14,705 nt of DNA from Jatrophihabitans sp. GTDB lineage: Bacteria; Actinomycetota; Actinomycetes; Mycobacteriales; Jatrophihabitantaceae. Where the stretch lies: assembly GCA_004299665.1 (NCBI GenBank), contig SCQZ01000323.1, positions 1-14,705 on the forward strand. The letters run 5' to 3'. Made by a program: the position numbers and the translations under genes. The notes beneath the pieces are model-generated. The model was not told the origin of the DNA. It worked only from the letters and a program-made list of their open reading frames with translations, and made no database searches. Of the stretch, positions 6,814 to 13,527 are shown piece after piece (position 1 is the first letter of the stretch; every line of letters begins with the position of its first letter).

Positions 6814-7233
6814 GTGCCCTTCTCCGCCATGCCGGCAGGGTCCGGTACCGGGCCGGCCGACCCGTTCCCCGAACTGGCGGACATCCTGTGGGGCGAGCGC
6901 GCCATCCTCGAACGGCTCCGGCAGGAACTGGTCGAACAGGACCCGGTGCGGCGGCCGGGCCGGGGCCGCCGGCCGCCCCACGCCCCGACGCAGCTGCAGG
7001 CCGCCGTCACGGATCTGCACACCGTCGAGGTGTTGCGGGCGGCCGAGGTCGAAGCGCTCGTCGCGCACCTGGGCCTGTCCCCCGACGCGTCGCTGTCCGA
7101 ACTCGCCGATGCCGCCCCGCCGCCGTGGCCGCTGCTGCTCACCGAGCACCGCGCGGCGCTGCGGGCGTTGCTGACCGAACTCGGGGCGCGCGCCCGCGTC
7201 AGGCAGCGTTCGCTCGCCGAGTTCCTGCGCTGA
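6814..7233 (+). CDS. flgN: FlgN-like flagellar export chaperone
   Basis: A 139-residue, helix-rich, soluble protein. FlgN chaperones the hook-filament junction proteins FlgK and FlgL before export by the flagellar type III apparatus. The call rests on the actinobacterial FlgN pattern as I remember it: an N-terminal ILWGERAILERLRQELVEQD helix, then LHTVEVLRAAEVEALVAHLG, then SLSELADAAPPPWPLLLTEHR. The sequence is weakly conserved, so context matters: a FliA-type sigma gene lies divergently upstream. The GTG at 6814 is chosen because GAAGGA (6803-6808) lies 5 bases before it; an ATG at 6829 has no such site. No flgK, flgL or other flagellar gene follows. Instead the gene converges with the SDR gene 11 bases on, so it is an isolated flagellar gene within the window. 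Confidence 0.68.
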   Translation: MPFSAMPAGSGTGPADPFPELADILWGERAILERLRQELVEQDPVRRPGRGRRPPHAPTQLQAAVTDLHTVEVLRAAEVEALVAHLGLSPDASLSELADAAPPPWPLLLTEHRAALRALLTELGARARVRQRSLAEFLR

Positions 7234-7244
7234 CCGGGGCCGGA

Positions 7245-7976
7245 TCAGGCGTAACGGCGCGCCAGCCGGTTGTACGCGCGCGGCGCGGCGGCACGCACGA
7301 CGGCCGCCACGGCCAGCCATCGCGGCAAGATCGTGCGCGGCCGGTCACCCTCGACGGCGGCGACGACGGCCGCGGCCACCCGGTCCGGACGGACCGGCCG
7401 CGGGAGGCGACGCACGTATCCCGGGACGCGGAACCCGGTCGCCACGGCCCCCGGGCTGATCGTCGAGACCGCCACCCCGGTGCCGGCCAGCTCCAGCCGC
7501 AGCGCGTCGGCGAAGCCGGACAGGCCGGCCTTGGCCGCGGAGTAGACCGCCTCGCCGGCCACCCCGGTGAGGCCCGCGATCGAGCAGACGAAATGGATGT
7601 GGCCGCGGCCGCGCTCGATCATCGCGGGCAGCAGCAGCTGGGTCAGGCGGATCGGGGCGATCAGGTCCAGCGCCACCAGCGCCTCGACGTCCGCCGGGGC
7701 CATCTCGACCGTCCTGCCCCACCACCCGACCCCGGCCGCGTGCACGACGACGTCGACCCCGCGGGCGGCCGCCGCCGCGGCCGCGATGCCCTCGGCAGTG
7801 GTGAGGTCGCAGCGCAGGTACCGGCCCCGCACCGCATCGGCCAGGTCGGCGAGCACCCGCTCGTCGCGGCCCTGCAGCACCAGCAGCGCACCACGGGCCG
7901 CGCACCGGATCGCGACCTCGCGCCCGATGCCGCCGCTGGCACCGGTGATCAGGACGCTCGCGTCATCCAAGCGCAC
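7245..7976 (-). CDS. Short-chain dehydrogenase/reductase (SDR), last gene of hopanoid operon
   Basis: A 243-residue NAD(P)-dependent oxidoreductase of the classical SDR type. The dinucleotide motif TGASGGIG is at residues 11-18, HAAG (in place of NNAG) at 79-82, and the catalytic S132, Y145 and K149 are present in YSAAK spacing. The substrate cannot be read from the sequence. The GTG start overlaps the end of shc by 14 bases, so translation is coupled, which suggests a role with hopanoids or another lipid. A basic, hydrophobic C-terminus (ILPRWLAVAAVVRAAAPRAY) could associate with the membrane and occurs in lipid-acting SDRs. No hpnH or other known side-chain gene follows; the next gene is convergent flgN. 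Confidence 0.85.
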   Translation of the reverse strand: MRLDDASVLITGASGGIGREVAIRCAARGALLVLQGRDERVLADLADAVRGRYLRCDLTTAEGIAAAAAAARGVDVVVHAAGVGWWGRTVEMAPADVEALVALDLIAPIRLTQLLLPAMIERGRGHIHFVCSIAGLTGVAGEAVYSAAKAGLSGFADALRLELAGTGVAVSTISPGAVATGFRVPGYVRRLPRPVRPDRVAAAVVAAVEGDRPRTILPRWLAVAAVVRAAAPRAYNRLARRYA

Positions 7977-9852
7977 GCCGGAACCTACCCAGCGCGCTGA
8001 GCGGAAACACGTCCCGGTACATCTCGTAGGTGATGAAGAAGTCCCCGGGGAAGCCCGTCCCGGTGTGGAACGGCTCGTCCCACCCGCCGTCCTCGCGCTG
8101 GGTGTCCAGCAGCCAGCCGACCCCGCGCTCCACCGCCTGGGCGTCGCCGTCGGCGGCGAGCAGGGCGAGCAGCGCCCAGGCGGTCTGGGACGGGGTGGAC
8201 GCGCCGCGCCCGCGCCAGGCCGGGTCCCGGTACGAACGCATGTCCTCGCCCCAGCCGCCGTCCGGATTCTGGTGCGCGACCAGCCAGCCCAGGGCCCGGG
8301 TCACCGGCGGCGACGCGGCCGACAGCCCGGCCGCGACGAGCGCGGGGACGACGGCGCCCGTCCCGTAGACGTGGTTGGCGCCCCAGCGACCGAACCACGA
8401 GCCGTCCGGCTCCTGCGCGTCGAGCAGCCACCGCACTCCGCGCCGGCACGGATCACCCGCGGCGAGCCCGCGGGCGGCCAGCATCTCGACCACGTGCGCG
8501 GTGACGTCCGCCGACGGCGGGTCGATCACGGCCCCGAAGTCGCAGAACGGCAACTGCTCGACCAGGCGGCGGGTGTTGTCCGCGTCGAACGCGCCCCAGC
8601 CGCCGTCGCGCGACTGCATGCCGACCGTCCACCGCACCCCCCGCTCGATCGCGCCGGGCAGCCCCGGCCGGTCGGGCACCCGGTCCAGCGCGAGCACGAC
8701 CTCCGCGGTGTCGTCGACGTCGGGGTAGCCGTCGTTGGCGAACTCGAACGCCCAGCCGCCCGGGGCGAGCCGGGGGCGGCGCACGGCCCAGTCCCCGCGC
8801 ACGCCGATCTCCTCGCCGACCAGCCAGTCGGTGGCGCGCGCGATCGCCTCGTCGTGGGGATCGACCCCGGCGTCCAGCAGCACGGTGACGGCCAGACAGG
8901 TGTCCCACACCGGCGACTGGCACGCCTCGAGGCGGCGCACCGGCCCGTCCGGCGTCTGCTCGCGGACGAGGAACCCCTCCAGGCCGGCGACGGCCGCGAC
9001 GAGGGCGGGATGCGAGAGCGGGTAGCCGAGCAGGTGCAGGGCGAGGATGGAGTACACCCACGGCGGCTGGATGCCGCCCCAGCCACCGTCGGCCTCCTGC
9101 CGGGCCAGGATCCACTCGGCCGCGCGCCGCATCGCGAGTTCCCGGCCCGGTTGCACCGGCAGCGCGCCGTACCAGGACAGCGCGAAGTCCAGCAGGCCGA
9201 ACAGCCGCCCGGCCGGCCCGGCGCCCCGGCGCGAGCGGCGGGGCCCCACGTGCAGTTCGGGCAGCGCGAACGGCAGCCTGCGGACCGGGCGCAGCGTCGC
9301 GACGACCGTGATCGGCACCACCGTCTGGCGGGCCCAGCAGGCCCAGTCGTAGACGTTGAGCGGCACCCAGCGCGGCAGCAGCACCAGTTCCGGCGGCATC
9401 GCGGGCAACTGGTCCCAGGGCCACTCCCCGAACAGCGCCAACCAGATCCGGGTGAAGACGCGGCAGGCGGCGATGCCGCCCTGCTCGCGGACGAAGGCCG
9501 CGGCAGCGGCCATGTGCGGGGCGTCCGGCAGGTCCCCCGCCAGGCGCAGCGCGGCGTACGCCTCGACCGTGGTCGACAGGTCACCCGGCCCGCCGGGGAA
9601 GGTCGCCCAGGTGCCGTCCGCGCGCTGCTCGGATCGGATCCAGCGGGCCGTCTGCGCCAGGTCCTCCTCGAGCAGGATGCCGAGGAACTGGCGCATCAGC
9701 AGGTCCTCGGCATCCATCGTGACGTTGGTGCGCAACTCTCCCTTCCACCAGCCGTCGCGGTGCTGGCGGGCGGTGAGGAACGCGCTGGCCTGCTCGAGCG
9801 CCGCATCGGTGCGCTCGGCCAGCGAGGACCCGGCCCGCGGCAGTGCGGTCAT
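7963..9852 (-). CDS. shc: Squalene-hopene cyclase
   Basis: This monotopic membrane enzyme cyclises squalene to hopene or hopanol, the core step of hopanoid synthesis. The 629 residues are the usual length. The catalytic acid motif DVDDTA is at residues 378-383, close to D374-D377 of the Alicyclobacillus enzyme. Several QW repeats are visible (for example QEADGGWGG, QSRDGGWGAFD, QNPDGGWGED, QREDGGWDE). The C-terminus has the family GTGFPGDF and YRDVFPLSALGRFR. The ATG at 9852 is preferred because GGAG (9859-9862) lies 6 bases upstream; an ATG two codons earlier lies too close to that site. The frame stays open to 9921 but that part runs into the prenyl-synthase remnant. The stop overlaps the SDR gene. 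Hopanoids order the membrane and lower its permeability. Confidence 0.96.
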   Translation of the reverse strand: MTALPRAGSSLAERTDAALEQASAFLTARQHRDGWWKGELRTNVTMDAEDLLMRQFLGILLEEDLAQTARWIRSEQRADGTWATFPGGPGDLSTTVEAYAALRLAGDLPDAPHMAAAAAFVREQGGIAACRVFTRIWLALFGEWPWDQLPAMPPELVLLPRWVPLNVYDWACWARQTVVPITVVATLRPVRRLPFALPELHVGPRRSRRGAGPAGRLFGLLDFALSWYGALPVQPGRELAMRRAAEWILARQEADGGWGGIQPPWVYSILALHLLGYPLSHPALVAAVAGLEGFLVREQTPDGPVRRLEACQSPVWDTCLAVTVLLDAGVDPHDEAIARATDWLVGEEIGVRGDWAVRRPRLAPGGWAFEFANDGYPDVDDTAEVVLALDRVPDRPGLPGAIERGVRWTVGMQSRDGGWGAFDADNTRRLVEQLPFCDFGAVIDPPSADVTAHVVEMLAARGLAAGDPCRRGVRWLLDAQEPDGSWFGRWGANHVYGTGAVVPALVAAGLSAASPPVTRALGWLVAHQNPDGGWGEDMRSYRDPAWRGRGASTPSQTAWALLALLAADGDAQAVERGVGWLLDTQREDGGWDEPFHTGTGFPGDFFITYEMYRDVFPLSALGRFRRALG

Positions 9853-9858
9853 CGGCAT

Positions 9859-9862
9859 CTCC
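9859..9862 (-). promoter_or_regulatory. Ribosome binding site deciding the shc start
   Basis: GGAG lies 6 bases before the ATG at 9852 and within 20 bases of the stop of the upstream remnant (9881-9883). It lets shc be translated independently although the preceding gene is broken. Confidence 0.6.
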
Positions 9863-9880
9863 GGTGCGACGAGGCGGCCA

Positions 9881-10166
9881 TCAGCGGTCCCGCGTGACGA
9901 CGAAGCGGGCGATCTCGGCAAGCTCGACGGCGGGCCCGGGCACGAGCGGCACCGAGTCGAGGGCCGCCAGGGCCGTGGCCAGGTGGTCCGCCGCGGCCTG
10001 TGCGGTGCGGGCCAGCCCGCCGGCCTCGGCCACCAGCCCGGCCGCGACCGCGACGTCCGCGTCGGTGCCCGGCGGGCCCGCGGCGAGCACCTCCCCGAGG
10101 CGGGTGCCTGCCGGCGTGCCGGAGGTCAGGGCGGCCACGATCGGCGCCGACCGCTAGTGTCGTCAT
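9881..10166 (-). pseudogene. Polyprenyl diphosphate synthase remnant (C-terminal quarter only)
   Basis: An ATG at 10166 overlaps the hpnE stop in an ATGA, as expected for a coupled downstream gene. Only about ten codons follow before the frame departs from any recognisable protein. In another frame, right after a TAG at 10154-10156, 90 codons read APIVAALTSGTPAG, then an Ala-rich helical stretch with LVAEAGGLA, ending ELAEIARFVVTRDR. This is the C-terminus of a trans-prenyl diphosphate synthase (FPP/GGPP synthase type). Both DDxxD metal-binding motifs and the whole catalytic core, roughly 250 residues, are gone. Actinobacterial hopanoid operons commonly carry such a gene at this place, between hpnE and shc (from memory). 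A separate 85-residue product from GTG 10138 is conceivable but has no ribosome binding site. I read it as an internal deletion plus frame loss. Confidence 0.78.
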
Positions 10167-11554
10167 GCAGGGGCTCCTTCGTGGACGGGGATTCGATCGG
10201 CACCTCGGGCGAGCAGCGCGTCGGCGACCGCGTTGCCGCTGCGCACGGCGCTCTCCATCGTGTCCGGCCATCCGGTCGCGGTCCACGCTCCCGCGAGCCA
10301 CACGCCGGGCACGCCGGTGGCCGGCCCGGGGCGCGCGGTGTTGCTGCCCGGTGCCTGCCGGAAGGTGGCGTGACGCTCGCGGGTGACGAACGCGGCGAGG
10401 ACCTCGGCACGGTCGGCGGCGGGGAACAGCGCGGACAGCTCGGCCACGACGGCGCGCTGCACCTGCGGACTGGGCACCTGCAGCAACGCGTCCGCCGCCG
10501 AGACGGTGACGGCCAGGTACTGCCAGCCCGGCCGGGCGGCCGCGAGACCCGAGGAGGTGGTCCGGTCGAAGACCCACTGCGCGGTGCCGCCGACTGACGC
10601 CGCGAAGGGCAGGTCGGTGACCGCCCGGTCGTAGATGACGTGCACGTTGACGATCGCGCTGCTGCCCAGCGGTTCGACCACAAGCCCCGCCAACCCGTCG
10701 ACGGCCGCGTGCGGGACGGCCAGCACGACCTCCGGCGCCGGGAGGGTGAACGGTGCGGCAGCGCCCCGTCGCGCGGCCACCGTGACCGTCCCCGGCTCGA
10801 TCCGCCGGGCGGCACAGCCGAGCAGCAACCGCACCCCGGCGGCGGCGAGTGCCGCACGCGCCGCCGCGTCGTGCAGGTGGCCGAGTGGGGCGGCCGCCCA
10901 TCCGATGTCGCCGGCGTCGGCGTGGTCGAGCAGGCCGGTGCGGAAGACCTTCGCCGCAAGTTGCAGCGAGGCCTGCTCGGGCGGCAGGTTCAGCGTGGCG
11001 GTGGCGACGATGCCCCACAGCGCGTCGACGACGGCCGGGCTCTGGCCGTGCTCGCCCAGGAACGCGCCGAGCGTGCGGCTGTCGAGGGACCGGTCATCCG
11101 GATCGAGGCTCCGCAGCGCGAGCGCGCCCCGTGCCGCCCGCACCCGGTCGGCCACGGAGAGCAGCCGGTAGCCGGCCAGGCTGCGGGACAGGTGCAGGGG
11201 CGCCGGGACGGCGGGGGTGCGTGCGAGGCGTCCGCGGCGGCCGTCGGTGTGCAGCACCGGGATGTCCAGTCGCCGTTGCAGGTGGACGCGGTCGCCGACG
11301 CCCAGACGCGCGAGCAGGGCCCGGTACGCGGTGCAGCAACGCAGGAACACGTGCTGGCCGTTGTCGACGGTGAGTTCCACCCCGGCCGCCGTCCGGGGGA
11401 AGGAGAACGCGGCACCGCCGAGCCGGGGCCGCGACTCGACCAGCGTCACCTGCCGGCCGGCATCGGCCAGGCGCAGCGCGGCGGTGATGCCCGCCAGCCC
11501 GCCGCCGACCACCGCGACGTCGCACGGCGCGCCGGCCGCGGACGGCTCAGCCAT
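10163..11554 (-). CDS. hpnE: Hydroxysqualene dehydroxylase (squalene-associated FAD oxidoreductase)
   Basis: This 463-residue FAD-dependent amine-oxidase-fold enzyme reduces hydroxysqualene to squalene, the last step before cyclisation. The dinucleotide-binding motif VGGGLAG is at residues 16-22, with the ESRPRLGGAAFSF segment behind it. TVDNGQHVFLRCC is the family signature near residue 60. The C-terminal FAD-contacting block reads LAGAWTATGWPDTMESAVRSG. The ATG at 11554 is chosen because it overlaps the hpnD stop by 8 bases; an in-frame extension to 11593 would lie inside hpnD. Its stop overlaps the ATG of the prenyl-synthase remnant. Translational coupling through the operon is likely. Confidence is high from motif pattern and neighbours. 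Confidence 0.94.
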   Translation of the reverse strand: MAEPSAAGAPCDVAVVGGGLAGITAALRLADAGRQVTLVESRPRLGGAAFSFPRTAAGVELTVDNGQHVFLRCCTAYRALLARLGVGDRVHLQRRLDIPVLHTDGRRGRLARTPAVPAPLHLSRSLAGYRLLSVADRVRAARGALALRSLDPDDRSLDSRTLGAFLGEHGQSPAVVDALWGIVATATLNLPPEQASLQLAAKVFRTGLLDHADAGDIGWAAAPLGHLHDAAARAALAAAGVRLLLGCAARRIEPGTVTVAARRGAAAPFTLPAPEVVLAVPHAAVDGLAGLVVEPLGSSAIVNVHVIYDRAVTDLPFAASVGGTAQWVFDRTTSSGLAAARPGWQYLAVTVSAADALLQVPSPQVQRAVVAELSALFPAADRAEVLAAFVTRERHATFRQAPGSNTARPGPATGVPGVWLAGAWTATGWPDTMESAVRSGNAVADALLARGADRIPVHEGAPA

Positions 11555-12425
11555 GGCCGGCCCTGCCGAGCGTGAGCGCCCGTGCCGCGACACGTGCCTT
11601 CTCCCGGCCGGACAGCGACGCGCGCCCGCGCATCATCCGGGACGGATCGGCCGCCAGGCGGGCCAGGAGGTCGCGGTAGATCCCCGCCATGGCGGCGCAG
11701 CAGGCCCGGCTGCGGCGATCGAGCAGCGGTAGCAGCCGCAGCCCCTCGTCGTAGCGACCCTGCGCCCGGGCGGCCTCGAAGCGCACCAGTTCGGCCAGCG
11801 CGCCGCCCTGCGGGTCGAGCGTGCCGTCCGGAAGCGTGCGCAGCGTGACGCCGAACAGGTCCAGATCCGCCTTGGGTAGGTAGACGCGTCCGTTCGCGAG
11901 GTCCTCGCGGACGTCGCGCAGGATGTTCGTCAACTGCAGCGCGATGCCCAGTTCGTCGGCGAGGTGGCTTGCCCGCGGCGTCGCCTCGGCCGGCAGGTGG
12001 GGGGAGAAGACACCGAGCGAGAGCCGCCCGATCGACCCGGCAACGCAGCGGCAGTAGGTGACGAGCTCCTCGAGATCACCGTAGGCGCGCCCGGTGACGT
12101 CCATCTCGCACCCGTCGATCAACTCGCCGAAGGCCGCCAGCGGGATCGGCAGCCGGCCGGCGGCGTCGGTGAGCGCGACCAGCACCGGGTCGTCCGGGTG
12201 GGCGCCGGGATCGTCGAGCATCGCTCGCTGCCGGGCCAGCAACCGCAGCTTGTCCGCCGGGGGCAGGGCCCCGTCGCCGATGTCGTCGACGCGGCGGGCG
12301 AGGGCGTACACGGCCGACAGCGCCCGGCGTTTCTCGGTGGGCAGCAGCCGGATGCCCCAGGCGAAGTTGCGTGCCTGGGACCCGGTGATCCGCTCGCACT
12401 CGGCATAGGCGTCGGCGACCCTCAT
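11547..12425 (-). CDS. hpnD: Presqualene diphosphate synthase
   Basis: This 292-residue all-alpha trans-isoprenyl diphosphate synthase of the squalene/phytoene synthase family condenses two farnesyl diphosphates into presqualene diphosphate. The first Asp-rich motif DDIGD is at residues 47-51 and the second, DVRED, at 171-175, within LTNILRDVREDLANGRVYLP. Both are intact and bind the magnesium-diphosphate. The N-terminus YAECERITGSQARNF is typical of HpnD, which separates it from the HpnC paralogue next door. The ATG at 12425 overlaps the hpnC stop in an ATGA; an upstream frame to 12473 lies in hpnC and is rejected. It overlaps hpnE by 8 bases. Confidence 0.95.
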   Translation of the reverse strand: MRVADAYAECERITGSQARNFAWGIRLLPTEKRRALSAVYALARRVDDIGDGALPPADKLRLLARQRAMLDDPGAHPDDPVLVALTDAAGRLPIPLAAFGELIDGCEMDVTGRAYGDLEELVTYCRCVAGSIGRLSLGVFSPHLPAEATPRASHLADELGIALQLTNILRDVREDLANGRVYLPKADLDLFGVTLRTLPDGTLDPQGGALAELVRFEAARAQGRYDEGLRLLPLLDRRSRACCAAMAGIYRDLLARLAADPSRMMRGRASLSGREKARVAARALTLGRAGHG

Positions 12426-13312
12426 CGGTCGCTCCCGGAGCGCGCGGGGGCGCCGGGCCCGCGGCCGGCCCACAGCCGGGCCGCCAGGGCGGCGGTGACG
12501 ACCCGCGACGGCCGGACGTCGCGGGCCAGCACGTCGAAGCGGGCCCGCCGCAGCGCGCGGGCGGTCGCCAGACCGCCCGCGACGTATCCCGCGACCGCCA
12601 CCCGCGCCCAGCCACGCAGCCGCCGTACCAGCGGGGGCCCGGCCGCGAGCAGCCGCTCCGCGCGGTCGGTCTGCAGCGCGACGACTGCCCGCACCGCGTC
12701 CGGGGTGGGGCCGCGGCGCAGTGCGGCGGGCTCGACCCCGTGGCGGGCCAGGTCCTCCTGCGGCAGGTAGATCCGCCCGGCCGCGGCGTCCTCGGCGACG
12801 TCCTGGCAGTGCTCGAGCACCTGCAGCGCCGCGCAGACCTCGTCGGAGCGGGCCAGGTCGCCCGGGTCCGAGGCGCCGGCGAGTTGCAGCACGAGCCGCC
12901 CGACCGGCGCGGCCGACAGCGCGCAGTAGCCGAGCAGGTCGGCGAAGGTGTCGTACCGGCGCACCCGCTGGTCCATCCGGTTGGCGGCGATCAGGTCCAG
13001 CAGCGGCTGCAGCGTCACCGTGCCCGACCGCACCAGGGCTCCCAGGGGCGTCACCGCGGGCAGCCGCGCGGCGCCGTTCGGCAGCGCGCGCACGTCGGCC
13101 TCGACGGCGGCCAGCAGCGCGGTGCGGTCACCGTCGGCGGTGTCGCCGACGTCGTCGACGAACCGCGCGTAGCGGTAGACGTCCGAGAGGTGGCGGCGGG
13201 GTCCGCGGGGCAGCAACCGCAGCGCGACCGGGAAGTTCTCGGCGCGGGCCTGGGCCTCGGCCTCGCGCGCGAGCCGCTCCAGGTGCCCGTCGGCAGATCG
13301 CAGGTCGGTCAC
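12422..13312 (-). CDS. hpnC: Hydroxysqualene synthase
   Basis: This 296-residue squalene/phytoene-synthase-family enzyme converts presqualene diphosphate to hydroxysqualene. Asp-rich motifs are DDVGD at residues 53-57 and DVAED at 170-174 (in VLEHCQDVAEDAAAGRIYLP). The start ENFPVALRLLP with the following DVYRYARFVDDVGD is HpnC-like. The GTG at 13312 is chosen because GAGGA (13318-13322) lies 5 bases upstream. The open frame extends to 13546, but that would run into the dxs start and the divergent promoter region, and its sequence is low-quality Arg/Ser. It is the first gene of the operon; hpnD follows with an ATGA overlap. Confidence 0.94.
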   Translation of the reverse strand: MTDLRSADGHLERLAREAEAQARAENFPVALRLLPRGPRRHLSDVYRYARFVDDVGDTADGDRTALLAAVEADVRALPNGAARLPAVTPLGALVRSGTVTLQPLLDLIAANRMDQRVRRYDTFADLLGYCALSAAPVGRLVLQLAGASDPGDLARSDEVCAALQVLEHCQDVAEDAAAGRIYLPQEDLARHGVEPAALRRGPTPDAVRAVVALQTDRAERLLAAGPPLVRRLRGWARVAVAGYVAGGLATARALRRARFDVLARDVRPSRVVTAALAARLWAGRGPGAPARSGSDR

Positions 13313-13317
13313 GGCTG

Positions 13318-13322
13318 TCCTC
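13318..13322 (-). promoter_or_regulatory. Ribosome binding site deciding the hpnC start
   Basis: GAGGA on the minus strand lies 5 bases before the GTG at 13312. It argues against the much longer open frame that begins at 13546. Confidence 0.7.
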
Positions 13323-13378
13323 AGCGCCCCGTCTCGGCTTCGGCGGACCGATCGGCTGCTTGATCGCCCGCGCCCGGA

Positions 13379-13407
13379 TCTATCTTTCCCGGTGCCCCCC
13401 ACCTCAA
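13379..13407 (-). promoter_or_regulatory. Candidate promoter of the hopanoid operon
   Basis: On the minus strand TTGAGG (13402-13407) and GATAGA (13379-13384) are separated by exactly 17 bases, resembling a housekeeping -35/-10 pair. Transcription would start near 13372, giving a leader of about 60 bases before hpnC. The 215-base spacer between hpnC and dxs must hold promoters for both; I found no clear one for dxs. Confidence 0.4.
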
Positions 13408-13514
13408 ACCAGATGCGGTGTGAGAACCGGGGCGCGATTGGGTACCAGCGACCCGAATGACGCCCGCCCGAGACCGCGGCGACGGCGCCGGGCGCGGTGT
13501 GCCGTGCACAGCCC

Positions 13515-13520
13515 GAGGAG
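13515..13520 (+). promoter_or_regulatory. Ribosome binding site of dxs
   Basis: GAGGAG lies 7 bases before the GTG at 13528 and fixes that start. Confidence 0.75.
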
Positions 13521-13527
13521 TCTGCCC

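Noticed and set aside
7234..7244. Terminator between flgN and the SDR gene
   Set aside because: The convergent spacer is 11 bases and holds no hairpin with a T-run.
7567..9897. 776-residue plus-strand open frame
   Set aside because: It is the shadow of shc and the SDR gene; composition is Arg/Gly/Ala/His-rich with no domain.
9849..11018. 389-residue minus-strand frame spanning hpnE and the remnant
   Set aside because: It is out of frame with hpnE and the prenyl-synthase remnant and is Arg/Gly/Ala-rich; only its segment from 10166 is relevant, as the broken gene's start.
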